Source: Tupaia tana
Lineage: Eukaryota > Chordata > Mammalia > Scandentia > Tupaiidae
Assembly: GCA_026018925.1 (NCBI GenBank)
Contig: JAKSZU010000026.1
Coordinates: 18,653,127 to 18,717,126, forward strand
Direction: 5' to 3'
DNA: 64,000 nt
Position numbers and translations under genes: made by a program. Shown here piece after piece: positions 52,023 to 61,904 of the stretch. Every line of letters begins with the position of its first letter. Within the stretch, counting starts at the first letter, position 1. Below the pieces are notes generated by a model that ran no database searches, was not told the DNA's origin, and saw only the letters and a program-made list of their open reading frames with translations.

Positions 52023-52258
52023 GGGACCAGCAGATGGCATAATGGTTACATGGCTGGACTCCCACATAGTTGACTGCAGTTCGAGTCCGGGACCTGGCTA
52101 CTTAAAACTCACACTGGGTACGTATGCACACATCCCTAAGATCCCGAAAGGAGAATAGAGGAGAAGGGATTGCAGCACGGCTGTCCCCGCTGGGGGTGTT
52201 TTCTCGCTTTCTATCTCTCTCTCAGGCAAAAAATCTCCCTCAAAGGAAAAAAAAAAGA
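52023..52258 (+). mobile_element. SINE type A
   Basis: Head GGGACCAGCAGATGGCATAATGG, perfect B box (AGTTCGAGTCC), shortened CT-rich part, end GGCAAAAAATCTCCC. Confidence 0.93.
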
Positions 52259-52315
52259 AAGGAGGAAGATCTGTGTTGGGCTCGCGTTTCTTTTATTTTA
52301 GAGAGAGGTTTTGTT

Positions 52316-52572
52316 GGGACCAGCAGTTGGTGTAATGCCTATGTCATTGGACTCCCATGTAGTCGACTGCGGGTGGCTTAAAACTCACGCCGGGCGCGTG
52401 TGCGTGTGTGCCCAAGATCCCGAGAGGAGAATGGAGGAGAAGGGATTGCGGCGTGGCCATCCCCCCTGGGGGGTGATTTCTCGCTTTCTATCTCTGTCTC
52501 TCTCTGTCTGTCTGGTGAGCGCATGCACCCTATAGCAAAATCCTCTCAAAAAAATACATAATTAAATAAAAG
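52316..52572 (+). mobile_element. SINE type A lacking its B box
   Basis: Near consensus elsewhere, but the text goes from GTAGTCGACTGCGG straight to GTGGCTTAAAACTC, removing the B box. AGAGAGAGGTTTTGTT is duplicated at 52300-52315 and 52573-52588. Confidence 0.94.
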
Positions 52573-52704
52573 AGAGAGAGGTTTTGTTTGTGTTTCTTTT
52601 ATTTTGGAGAGAGGTTTTGTTTTTGTTTTTGTTTTGTTTTTGCTATAGGGTTTGTGCACTCTCTGGAGAGACAGAGAGATACGAAGAGAGAGAAAGCAAG
52701 AAAT

Positions 52705-52727
52705 ACACACACACACACACACACATC
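52705..52727. repeat. (AC)n microsatellite inside a SINE
   Basis: About 11 AC units in place of the CACCCCCC block of the host SINE. Confidence 0.95.
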
Positions 52728-52780
52728 TGGGTGTTTGGTCACAACACAATCCCTTCTCCATTCTCTTCTTGAGATTTTAG

Positions 52781-52818
<38 letters not shown>
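52781..52818. repeat. (CA)n microsatellite inside a SINE
   Basis: About 19 CA units, an expansion of the CACGCACGCACACGCG segment of the host SINE. Confidence 0.96.
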
Positions 52819-52820
<2 letters not shown>

Positions 52821-53224
52821 GGCATGAATTTCAAGCCTCCAGGTCTGGGATTCGAACTGCAGTCAGCTATGTGGGAGTACAGTGCCTTAACAACCACATT
52901 GCTTGCTGGCCACAGGCCTGCGTGACTACATAGAAGTCATCTGCTGGAGAAGAGTAGTTGTCAACCCTTCTGGGCAGAGTACAAGGTCTTCAGTCTACCT
53001 CAGTCTACCCCAGTCTCCACCACTCCCCATAGTCTTACACTCAGCCATGTTTGATTCATCTGTGGCTCCTGCCTGGCCACTGTGGCTGTTTGAGCTTCCA
53101 GTTTCTGCAAATAGATCCTTATGGCTCTGGTAATCTACTTGTGCGTGATTTATAGACCTTGCCCCTCGGTCACCATGGTTTTGGCAGCCAGGGTAACAGA
53201 GTTCTTGGGTAACTGCAAAGTCAG

Positions 53225-53282
53225 ACCAATCCACACAGCCACCCCCAGACACATACAGTAGGTGCTCAATAAACGTTCAGTT
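53225..53282 (+). mobile_element. MIR or L2 3' end
   Basis: AGTAGGTGCTCAATAAACGT is the characteristic 3' end; the upstream part is not recognisable. Confidence 0.65.
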
Positions 53283-53490
53283 AGTGACCAGATGGTGGCG
53301 CTGTGATGAGACAAGAAGCTCTGTGAAGCTGCCTTCTATGGGAGGTTCTGGTTGCTGGATCCGTGGGCATCCATTCCCCCAGGGCCGGCTGAAGCTGGGA
53401 AAGGACCTTGGTATTAAGAACCTGTAGGGGGTGCTGTCTCTCTCTCTCTCACTCTCACTCACCCATAGAAGAAATAAATAATACACTGTG
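53283..53490 (+). mobile_element. SINE type C
   Basis: Head GTGACCAGATGGTGGCGCTG, TGGTTGCTGGATCCGTGGGC, then GGGGGTGCTGTCTCTCTC and CCATAGAAGAAATAAATAATA end, matching the type C layout. Confidence 0.65.
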
Positions 53491-53764
53491 GTAAAGTTTT
53501 ATTTAAAGCTTTCATTAATACAGTTTTTTAAAAGGGGGGGGCTAAAATGATTAGAGAGATGGAATCGGGGACAAAGATGGGGTGGTAGAAATGCGATAGC
53601 TATTTGAAAAGATAGGTCTTGGGGCATGGAGGACAAAATGATCTACCTGGAGAAATCCTACCAGTTGGAGAAGAAGGTATTGTAAGGAGGGGAACAGCTG
53701 CTTGCAAAAGGGCAATTCTGAAGTTCCCTGTCTCGGTCCCTTCCTCGTGCCGGCCAGGGCACCT

Positions 53765-53905
53765 TCCATGACACCGTGAGTTCCATGAGATCAGACACTG
53801 TATCTGACACAATCAGTGCTCTAGCCCCAGCACCCAGCACATAGTAGGTACTCAGGGAACCCTGGATGAATGAGTGGAGGAATGAGTTCTCTTTTCTCAC
53901 ACTCC
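53765..53905 (+). mobile_element. L2 fragment
   Basis: GAGTTCCATGAGATCAGACA, CTGTATCTGACACAATCAGT, CAGCACCCAGCACATAGTAG, GTACTCAGGGAACCCTGG and GATGAATGAGTGG give a clear L2 3' end. Confidence 0.9.
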
Positions 53906-54004
53906 AGTCTTGCTCTGGGTCTTTTGAAGCTCCATGAGTCCAATCTCCTCGCTGTCTTATTAAATGCAAGCCGTTTGCCTTTGTGTTTGTGAAGGGGACA
54001 CGTC

Positions 54005-54170
54005 CCTCTAAGGAGTGGCGATCATGTGAACGTAGGCAAGTAAGAAGCACTTCATGTCTCTGAGCGTCAATTTCTTACCTTCAACTGAAGACTGATACCT
54101 CCATCGTGGAAATGCAACGCTGCCTGGCACACCGTAGGTGCTCAGTACATGAATGTAGTTTTTATTGCTG
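54005..54170 (+). mobile_element. MIR fragment
   Basis: AGCACTTCATGTCTCTGAGC, GTCAATTTCTTACCTTCAAC, CTGCCTGGCACACCGTAGGT follow MIR. Confidence 0.82.
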
Positions 54171-55055
54171 CAAATTCTATTACTAATCAAATCTTGGGGT
54201 GACCGGGAGTTAGGGAGGAATTTGGAACTCCTTAAATGACATTACCCTTAGAGCTCTTTGACCAAGGGTCAAACAATCCCTTCTCAATATTAGGAGTTTG
54301 AAAGTTTGTTATGGAAGGAAGTGATGGGTTCACACAGGAGAAGTGGCCATGGATGCTCATGCCACTTCTAACTCTGATGACACTAGTTGTGCCTTCCAGA
54401 GCAGTGTGTTGAGAAACATGTTACAGCCATGTCTGGACTCAGTGAGCAAGAATCTGTGATCGATTAGTGATGTCTGCCATGGGCAGGGATACATTCACTT
54501 ATTCACTCATTTGCCAACCTGTCCAGGTCCAAAGGAAAGAATGACCCCCTTCCTTTTCTGAGTGTCTCTGTTCCTGGACATTATGATAATGGGAAAGTCA
54601 GACTGTGACTGGATGGTGGCAGGTGATCTGAAGAGTGACTCCCAGGAAAGAGGCGGAGCTGGCAGCCTGGGGGTTTTAGGCACACACATGAGGAGTGGTC
54701 CTTTGATCATTTGTGAGAGTAGGTGGGTCATTCAACATTGCCACACCAGGGGGTGATGCCACAGAGGGGTCCCTCACATGGGAACCCCTTTTTAGGAAAG
54801 AGGGGCTTGCGAGGAAAAGGGAGCATCCTTGCTGACTTGCAAGGAGGTAAAAACAAGTTCTTGCTCATGACACACTCAGCACGGTGCCTGCCAGTGAGGA
54901 CTGCTGTGGCAGCCGCTGTGGTTCGCCATGTCACGTCCCCTCTGCCCACCTCTAACTGCATCACAACGAGCACATGAGGGTCACCGCACTGCTGGCGTGC
55001 CACCTCTGTCCTTGACTCTGTCTGACACTGAAAACATGCTCACCTGCCTGGACGT
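54171..55055. other. Unique sequence, no gene seen
   Basis: About 880 bp with no recognised repeat, and frames no longer than 91 codons. It may include decayed repeats. No splice-bounded exon was convincing. Confidence 0.4.
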
Positions 55056-55108
55056 TTGGGGTTATAGCTTACTGTCCTATAGCTACTGCACTAAATTACC
55101 ACAAGCAA

Positions 55109-55340
55109 GGACCAGCAGATGGCATAATGGTTACATCGCTGGACTCCCACATAGTTGACTGGGGTTCAAGTCCCAGACCCGGAGGCTTAAAATTCATGCT
55201 GGGTGTGTGCGCACATGCACGTGCACCCAAAATCCCGAGAGCAGAGTGGAAGAGAAGGGATGATGGTGTGGCCATATCCCCTGGGGGATGATTTCTCTGT
55301 CTCTCCAGTGAGCACATGCATCTTACAGAAAAAAAAAAAG
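55109..55340 (+). mobile_element. SINE type A, first of a tandem pair in an LTR
   Basis: Head GGACCAGCAGATGGCATAATGG, GGGTTCAAGTCCC B box, shortened CT part, end TCTTACAGAAAAAAAAAAAG. Confidence 0.92.
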
Positions 55341-55345
55341 TCTTA

Positions 55346-55606
55346 GGACCAGCAGTTAGCATAATGGCTATGTCGCTGAACTCCCATGTAGTCAACCACG
55401 GTTCAAGTCCCAGACCTTGTGGCTTAAACTCATGCCGGGCGCATGTGCGTGCATGCCCAAGATCCCGAGAGGAGAATGGAGGAGAAGGGATTGCGGCGTG
55501 GCCATCCCTCCTGGGGGGTGATTTCTCGCTTTCTGTCTCTCTGAATCTCTCTGTCTTTCTGGTGAGTGCACGGACCCTTTAGCAAAAAAAAAAAAAAAAA
55601 AAAAAG
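55346..55606 (+). mobile_element. SINE type A, second of a tandem pair, near consensus
   Basis: Starts five bases after the first copy's poly-A (TCTTA between); GTCTTAG and ATTCTTGG flank it, so the duplication is short or decayed. Confidence 0.94.
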
Positions 55607-56090
55607 AATTCTTGGAAAAAAATCCACAAACATAGTGGCTTGAGACAACACACATTTATTATCTTACGGTTCCAGAAGTCAGAAGTCCCGCGTGGGTCTC
55701 CGTGGGCTGATCTCAAGACCTGCATGCCTCTTAGAGGTGCCAGGGAGAACCCTTGTCTGGCCTTCTCCGACCTCTAGAAGCTGCCTTTCCCTGAGCTCAC
55801 GGCCCTGCCTCTATCTTCCACGCCAGCAGGATGGAGCCAAGACCACCTCGGCTCACTGCATCTCTGCTTATCCCTCTTTGGCTCCCTTCTTCCACTTACC
55901 AGAACTCCTGTGATCACACTGGGCCCGCCAGGTAAGCCAGGGCGATCTCCTATATCAAGGTCAGCTGATCGGCGAGTGTCAATCCATCTGCAACCTTCAT
56001 TCTCTTTTCCCACGCACTTAACGTTGCACGAGTCCTGGGGATTAGGACCGGGACAGCTTGAGGGGCTATTACTCTGCCCACCGCATCACC

Positions 56091-56425
56091 CAGGGGTCAC
56101 CCTTCAAGCAGTGGAGGGACAGCAGCCACTGGATAATGCTGCAGCCTCTGGGTGTTTCATAGCCAGTCCTGGAAGGCATGCTACACTCCTCAGCAGGTTC
56201 TAGAGAAATCTAGTCCCCTTGTCCACGGTGGCGATGTCAGTAATGAGACTCGCATTGACTTTCCTTTCTCCCTGTCACACTCTCCACCAGCCCTCACTCC
56301 TGCTTCGAGAGGATCACCTGTCAAATAGGTTATTTACACCCAAATCCTTGCCTCAAGCTCTGCTTTCAGGAAGACCCAAGCTAAGCCGGTGCTCATTAAA
56401 TGTTAGTCCTTACATTGGTCTGGCT
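56091..56425. other. Unassigned sequence, possible LTR end
   Basis: CAAATAGGTTATTTACACCC, AAATCCTTGCCTCAAGCTCT and AGGAAGACCCAAGCTAAGCC near 56322-56391 resemble the end of an LTR but I cannot assign it. Confidence 0.35.
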
Positions 56426-56429
56426 GGGG

Positions 56430-56845
56430 GTGACAGACACGTGGTTCGAAGTGGCGTAAGCAAAAACCATGCGTTTTCTCACTGATTGTAAAGTTCATAG
56501 CTATATCTAGGGCTTCAGGCACAGTTTGATCCAGGCGCTCAGACAGTGTTATCAAGAATTTGTCTATTTTTACTGCTTTCCTCTATGCCGGCTTCCTCAG
56601 GCACCCTCTCTTCATGCGGTGGCAACAATAGCTCCCAGATGCTGATGCCAGGTGTCAACATCAGCAGGAACAAGCGTGACTTTTACCCACCAGGGCCAGC
56701 AAAAGCACCAGGTAGCCTGCTCCTTGGTTCTGATTGGCTCATCTTGGGTCATGTGTCTGTGCCTGAACCAATCACTGTGCGGAGAGGGGATGTGGTGTTC
56801 TCATTGGCTGGCCTTGGGTCACTTGTCCATCCCAGGGGCTGAAGG
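56430..56845. mobile_element. Ancient interspersed repeat, unclassified
   Basis: Motif order GGCACAGTTTGATCCAGGCG, GTTATCAAGAATTTGTC, GGCACCCTCTCTTCATGCGG, then three CCAAT or ATTGG boxes, recalls a repeat seen widely in mammals whose class I cannot name reliably. Confidence 0.45.
56733..56807. promoter_or_regulatory. Three evenly spaced CCAAT boxes
   Basis: ATTGG at 56733-56737, CCAAT at 56768-56772 and ATTGG at 56803-56807 are exactly 35 bp apart. NF-Y binds such boxes, and regular spacing is known at some NF-Y promoters and LTRs. Activity is inferred. Confidence 0.4.
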
Positions 56846-57390
56846 TGAGGTCAGCCCCATGAAGGCTACCTGCCCCATGGTTCCCTTAAAGAAAACTGGG
56901 GTGCTTTAAACCTAAGAAGAAAGAGGTAAAACAGAAAGGACAGAAGTCCTCCATGAGTATGAGCGTCATGTCCTATTAATTTTAGGTAAATCTCTCGGAG
57001 GATGGGAGACGGGAGGCTGCTCAGCAGGTGGGGCCCGGAGCTGGGAGGAAAGGAAGCCAGGCACGGTGCCAGTCGGCACTGCCAACCTCCCTGGCTGCGG
57101 GGAATTCTAGGGATCAGAAATCTGCAGCCTGAGAACTTGTCTATATTTTTGCAATTTCTATTTTCTCCGCTACAAAGCTGAGGGAAAGCCAAAAGGAAAT
57201 AAAGTGCTTTTCGAAAATGCCAGGCTGTCTGTGCCATATCAAATGGCACAGGAAGAGGGACAGTGCCTTTGCAGAGGCTCGAGGAGAAAGAAGAGGAGGC
57301 CGGTGGCATGAGAAATATATGGGGACCCCCTCCCCCATGCTGAAAGAGGTAAAACAGGGGTAGGGAGGGAAGAAGGGGTTCCCTCTATAA
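56846..57390. other. Unique sequence, no gene seen
   Basis: An AT-rich part at 57125-57250 (CTATATTTTTGCAATTTC, GGAAATAAAGTGCTTTTCG, CATATCAAATGGCACAGG) could be constrained non-coding DNA. A 147-codon minus frame overlaps it without domain support. Confidence 0.35.
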
Positions 57391-57394
57391 GAGC

Positions 57395-57785
57395 TGAGCC
57401 CAGAACGGGTTTGAATCCCAGTCCTGCCACTTTCTAGTGGTTTGGCCTTGGGCATAGTTTTATAAACCCTCTGAGCCTCAGTTTCCCCATTCGTGGAATG
57501 GGGATAATAACAGTACGTCCTTGGATGTCTTTTTTTAAAAAATTAATTTATTAATTAATTTATTTTAATTTGACCAGAAAGGGACAGAGTGAGAAAGAGA
57601 GAGAGAGAGAAAGCAGGAAAGCAAGCCACCAGGTCTGGGATTCGAACCACAGTCGACTATGAGGGAGTCCAGCACCCTTAACCACCACGCCACCTGCCAG
57701 CCCCCTTGAAAGTCTTTTAAGTGAAACAACATGTATGATGCCTGATGTGCTTGGCACCTGAGGGCTCAAGAACTATTGGCTATTG
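57395..57785 (+). mobile_element. MIR fragment, split by a SINE
   Basis: GGTTTGAATCCCAGTCCTGC, GGTTTGGCCTTGGGCATAG, CTGAGCCTCAGTTTCCCCAT, GGGGATAATAACAGTACG before a type B SINE; ATGCCTGATGTGCTTGGCAC after it. Confidence 0.9.
57533..57703 (-). mobile_element. SINE type B, antisense
   Basis: TTTATTTTAATTTGACCAG at the left, CACGCCACCTGCCAGCCCC at the right. The minus strand reads CTGGCAGGTGGCG, near the CTCF core. Inserted in a MIR. Confidence 0.93.
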
Positions 57786-57787
57786 TT

Positions 57788-58055
57788 GGAACCAGCAGGT
57801 AGAGTGGTTAAGGAGCTGGACTCCCATACGGCTAACTGCAGTTCGAGTCCCGGACCTGGCAGCTTGAAACTCACACTGGATGCATGTGCGTGCATTCCTA
57901 AAATCCCGAGAGGAGAACGGGATTGTGGCATGGCCATCCCCCGGGGTGAGGGGCTGATTTCTCACCTTCTGTCTCTTTTGCTAGCAAGTGCAGGCGCCCT
58001 ATAGCAAAACAAAACAAAACAAAACAAAACAAAACAAAACTCTCAAAAAAAAAAA
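57788..58055 (+). mobile_element. SINE type A, first of a tandem pair
   Basis: Head GGAACCAGCAGGTAGAGTGG, perfect B box (AGTTCGAGTCC), and an (AAAAC)n run at 58005-58040 inside the 3' end before CTCTCAAAAAA. Confidence 0.92.
58005..58040. repeat. (AAAAC)n microsatellite
   Basis: Seven AAAAC units expanded from the AGCAAAACC end of the host SINE. Confidence 0.96.
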
Positions 58056-58063
58056 ATGATAAA

Positions 58064-58330
58064 GGACCAGCAGTTAGTGTAATGGCTATGTCACTGGACT
58101 CCCATGTAGTTGACCACAGTTTGAGTCCCGGACCCGGCGGCTTAAACTCACACTGGGCGCGTGTGCATGCGTGCCCAAGATCCCGAGAGGAGAATGGAGG
58201 AGAAGGGATTGTGGCGTGGCCATCCCCCCTGGGGGATGATTTCTCACTTTCTGTCCCTCTGTCTCTTTCTGTCTTTCTGGCGAGCGCACGCGCCCTATGG
58301 CAAAAAAAAAATCCCCCCCCCCAAAAAAAG
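58064..58330 (+). mobile_element. SINE type A, second of a tandem pair
   Basis: Complete copy beginning eight bases after the previous poly-A, with C10 in its 3' end (58312-58322). Confidence 0.94.
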
Positions 58331-58796
58331 ATAGGCAATTATTATTCGAACTGCTCATTTCACTCTGACTCCTTGTACTTGTCAGCCGTCAGGGTCCTGT
58401 CATAAGGCAAGTGTATTCCTAGCTTTTGTTAATCGGGGCAGGGCTGGAAAATGCTGCAGACACAAGGCTTAGACCCCAGGATTAGTCTCTGCTTGCTGCT
58501 GTAACAGATTGCCACAAGCTCATGGCCTTGCGCGTTTGCACTGGGAAGTCAACAGCCCTAAAACCACGTGTGGACAGGGCCACGTTCCTTCAGGAGGCTC
58601 TGGGGTAGCTGCTGCGTCCTCACCTGTTCTGGCTTCTGGAGGCGGCCGGCACGCCTTAGCACCCGGGCTCTGCCTCTGTGTTCAAGGCCTTCTCTCCTCT
58701 CCCTCTCTCACCTCTGTTCTGGCATCGTGTCTCCTTGTCTGACTCTCCTTCCTGCCTCTGTCTTATAAGGACCTTGTACCAAAAAAAAAAAAAAAA

Positions 58797-59075
58797 GGGA
58801 ACCAGCAGTTAGCGTAATGGCTATGTTGCTGGACTCCCACATAGTCGATCGCGGTTCGTGTCCCGGACCCGGTGGCTTAAACTCACACCGGGCGCTTGTG
58901 CGTGCGTGCCCAAGATCCCGAGAGGAGAATGGAGGAGAAGGGATTGCAGCGTGACCATCCCCCCTGGGGGGTGATTTCTCGCTTTCTGTCTCTATGTCTC
59001 TCTCTGTCTGTCTGGCGAGCGCACGCGCCCTATAGCAAAAATCTCTCCAAAAAGAAAAAAGAAAAAGAAAAAAAA
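58797..59075 (+). mobile_element. SINE type A with an A-run before the head
   Basis: Near-consensus copy. GACCTTGTACCA at 58770-58781 and 59076-59087 is the duplication, but 15 A residues (58782-58796) lie between the left duplication and the head, which is unusual. Confidence 0.94.
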
Positions 59076-59090
59076 GACCTTGTACCATCA

Positions 59091-59338
59091 GGGGCCAGCA
59101 GATGGCATAATGGTGATGTTGCTGGACTCTTCACGTGGCCGACCGTGGTTTGAGTCCCGGACTCTGTGGCTTGAAGCTCACAGCAGGTGTGTATGTGCGT
59201 GCCCAAGATCCCAAGAGGAGAATGGAGGAGAGGGGATTACAACGTGGCCATCCCCCCGGGGGATGATTTCTCCCTTTCTATCTCTCTGTCTCTCTAGTAA
59301 TCATATGCACCCTATGGCAAAAAATCTCTCAAAAAAGG
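59091..59338 (+). mobile_element. SINE type A, second of a tandem pair
   Basis: Starts just after the right duplication of the previous copy. Complete: head GGGGCCAGCAGATGGCATAATGG to CTCTCAAAAAAGG. More diverged than its neighbour. Confidence 0.93.
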
Positions 59339-59649
59339 AGGGGGGCCCTGTGAAGTCATTGGGCCCACATAGATAGCGCAGAATAATTTCCCCACCTCAG
59401 CATCCTTAATCACTCTGCAAAATCCCTTTACCACGAAAAGTGACACAGTCACGTTTGTAGGGATCGGGACGTGGACATTCTGCAGGATGTGGGAGAGGCA
59501 TGACTCAGCCCAGCAAACGTGCTCAGCCCGGGCAACAGGAAGGTGGCCAGCTTAAAGGGTTAGGGTCAGCTAGTGTGTCCTGCACTCCAAAGGCCCCTAA
59601 GTTGAGGGCTCGAAGCATCCATCATTGCTTCCGTCCAGGACGGAGGGTT

Positions 59650-60020
59650 TGGGTTGGGGCTGGCTCAGCTGGTCTTAGCCGGCTTGCTCCTGTCTGTAAG
59701 CGGCTGGCAACCGGGTAATAGCTGGAGGATGCCGGCCTCCCTCACGTGGCTGGCTGGCTGTCAGTGGGGCTGTCGGGACGCAGGGCTAGGGGTCTCTCGT
59801 CGTCCAATAGGCTGGCTCAGGTTTCTCCCCTTGCAGGCATCAGAAGCCCTACGGTCAGGCAAAGCTCAGGCCCAGAGCTGGAACACCACTGCTCTCCTCT
59901 CGGGTGAGACAAACCAAGCCACAGGCCAGGCCAGACTCCAGGGGCAGGGAAGTAGACCCTGTCTCTCACTGGGAGGAGCTCCTAAGTGTCACGGCCATTT
60001 CTGCCCTCTGCCATAGGCTT
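59650..60020 (-). mobile_element. MaLR-like LTR fragment, antisense
   Basis: GGCTCAGCTGGTCTTAGCCG, TTGCTCCTGTCTGTAAGC, later GGGAAGTAGACCCTGTCTCT and GGAGGAGCTCCTAAGTGTCA match the general order seen in the LTR at 33370-33790. Confidence 0.55.
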
Positions 60021-60030
60021 TCGGGGCCAG

Positions 60031-60096
60031 GACTTGAACCACAGTTGGCCGTGTGGGAGTCCAGAACCATAGCGACCACACCACCTACTGGTCCCG
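60031..60096 (-). mobile_element. SINE head fragment, antisense
   Basis: GGACTTGAACCACAGTTGGC to CCACACCACCTACTGGTCCC; only B box to head end remain. Confidence 0.8.
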
Positions 60097-60099
60097 TGG

Positions 60100-60740
60100 G
60101 TATGCTATTTCAGGATGAAATCATCCTGGACTTAGGGTAGGCCCTAAGTCCAACAATGAATGTCCTTGTAAGAGAGAGGAGAGCCGATACTGTATGACAC
60201 AGAGTGCGAGGCCATGTGAAGACCGAGGCAGAGGGACCAGCGGTTGACGTAATGGCTATGTCGCTGGACTCCCATGTAGTCGACCACATTTCAAGTCCTG
60301 GACCCGGTGGCTTAAACTCACACCGGGTGCATGTGCGTGCGTGCCCAAGATCCCGAGAGGAGAATGGAGGAGAAGGGATTGCGGTGTGGCCATCCCCCTG
60401 GGGGGTGATTTCTTACCTTCTGTCTCTGTCTCTCTGTCTGTCTGGCGAGTGCACGCGCCCTATAGCAAAAACCTCTCCAAAAAAAAAAGACCGAGGCAGA
60501 GAACAGAGGCTTCAGCACCAAGCCAGCTATGCCAGGAGCCGGCAGGAGCCGGAGGAGAAAGGAAGGACCTTTCCCCACAGCCTTTGGAGGGAGCAGGGCC
60601 CTGCTGACACCTGGATTTCAGACTTCCAGCCTCCGGGACCCTGAGGAGGTGAACCTGATAGTTTTACGCCACTTGGTTTCCGGTCACCTGTGACAGCAGC
60701 CGCAAGAGACTCACAACAGGCACACGCTGGGGACTGGGGA
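60100..60740 (+). mobile_element. MaLR (MLT1-like) LTR, sense, split by a SINE
   Basis: GTAGGCCCTAAGTCCAACAA, TGTCCTTGTAAGAGAGAGGA, ATGTGAAGACCGAGGCAGAG, then after the SINE GACACCTGGATTTCAGACTT and CCTCCGGGACCCTGAGGAGG follow the sense LTR order. Confidence 0.75.
60234..60488 (+). mobile_element. SINE type A, perfect flanks
   Basis: Complete copy in an LTR with a perfect 13-bp duplication, GACCGAGGCAGAG, at 60221-60233 and 60489-60501. Confidence 0.96.
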
Positions 60741-60795
60741 CACCCAGGCAAGGGAGGGTATTGCCTAGACATAAGGGCCTGAAAAGCAAGCTCTG

Positions 60796-61056
60796 GGAAC
60801 CAGCAGATGGTGTAATGGTTACATCCCTGGACTCTCACATAGTCAACTGCAGTTCGAGTCCCAGACCCGGCGGTTCACATCTCACACTGAGTGTGTGTGT
60901 GTGCGTGCCCAAGATCCCGAGAGGAGGATGGAGGAGAAGGGATTGCGGTGTGGCCATCCCCCCTGGCGGGTGATTTCTCGCTTTCTGTTTCTCTGTCTCG
61001 CTCTGTCTCTCTGGCAAGCACACGCGCCCTATAGCGAAAATCTCTTTAAAAAAAAC
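60796..61056 (+). mobile_element. SINE type A, perfect flanks
   Basis: Complete copy with perfect B box (AGTTCGAGTCCC) and a 13-bp duplication, AAAGCAAGCTCTG, at 60783-60795 and 61057-61069. Confidence 0.96.
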
Positions 61057-61269
61057 AAAGCAAGCTCTGTCCCAAGGGAGGGCTCAATCCTGTGACCTTG
61101 CTCAGTTGCAGCGATGCCCACAGGCGTCCGTGGCTTCTGTTAAACCCAGAGAAGCCCTTCTCGCACAGTCACCACCCTCACCCTCGAGTGCACACAGGAG
61201 GCCAAGCCTCCGCTCCTCCCTCCATGGCAGTGCCCGGGCCCCGCTCGGCACCGCCTGACCCCGGCACCA

Positions 61270-61470
61270 GTGAAGCACCAGGACCTTGAGATTCAAAGCC
61301 AGAATCAAAGCCACTCGCCACGTATTTCGAGAGCACCCCTTCTGTGCTGGAAGCCACGCCAAGCAGGAAGTCCTCGCCCTCGCAAAGCCCAGGGCCCGGT
61401 GGGGGACAGAGGCCAGCCCGCTGACAATGACATGATGGCTGTCGAAGAAGCAGGACGGAGCAATGGTCAG
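61270..61470 (-). mobile_element. L2 fragment, antisense
   Basis: CGTATTTCGAGAGCACCCCT, TCTGTGCTGGAAGCCACGCC, GAAGTCCTCGCCCTCGCAAA in antisense L2 order. Related antisense L2 text (GATGCAAAGGCCTGGAGCG) lies at 61710-61728. Confidence 0.6.
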
Positions 61471-61645
61471 GCCCCTGCTCCAGACCCTGCCCTTCCCTCA
61501 CGGGGTGACCTTTCGTGCCTCTGTCCCCTCGGCTCGGAGCCAGGGGCAGCCGTCACACCTCCAGACCGCAGTGCTTGTGAGGGTAAACAGGGAGCACCAG
61601 GGAGTACCGAGCACAGTACCGACAGTACCCAGCAGTACCCAGCAC
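61470..61645 (+). mobile_element. MIR-like fragment, weak
   Basis: TGCCCTTCCCTCACGGGGTG, ACCTTTCGTGCCTCTGTCCC suggests a decayed MIR. A short GTACC-rich repeat (61605-61642) lies at its end. Confidence 0.45.
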
Positions 61646-61904
61646 AGGCTGAGCGGTGAATGAAGCCTGTGAAGGGCAGAAAAGTGGGCACCAGGTGGGG
61701 CAGCAGCCGATGCAAAGGCCTGGAGCGGACCAAGCGGCAGTTGTGGGTGGCAGATGGCTTCACCGGGCCAGTGCCCGGAAGACAGCGGGTCCTAACCGAG
61801 TCTGAGTCAGCCCCGAGTCAGGAAGCCCTTAGATCAAAGCCGAGCTCGCCAAACTTCATCTCTGACTTCAGGAGGCCCGCGGACCGGGCTTTCTCCACTG
61901 TGGC

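Larger units (their letters stand above)
52600..52912 (-). mobile_element. SINE type A, antisense, with two CA expansions
   Basis: Left end GGAGAGAGGTTTTGTTTTTG to TTTTTGCTATAGGG, head at the right CACATTGCTTGCTGGCC. Two CA runs interrupt it. Confidence 0.9.
55056..56090 (-). mobile_element. MaLR (MLT1-like) LTR, antisense, split by two SINEs
   Basis: GGTTATAGCTTACTGTCCTA to CACTAAATTACCACAAGCAA, then after two SINEs ACATAGTGGCTTGAGACAAC, CACATTTATTATCTTACGGT, CCAGAAGTCAGAAGTCCC and later CTTAACGTTGCACGAGTCC. This is a largely complete antisense MLT1-type LTR. Confidence 0.8.
58480..59500 (-). mobile_element. MaLR (MLT1-like) LTR, antisense, split by two SINEs
   Basis: TAGTCTCTGCTTGCTGCTGT, AACAGATTGCCACAAGCTCA, GTTCTGGCTTCTGGAGGCGG, CTGTCTTATAAGGACCTTGT, then after the SINEs GAATAATTTCCCCACCTCAG and TTGTAGGGATCGGGACGTGG follow the antisense LTR order. 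Confidence 0.8.
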
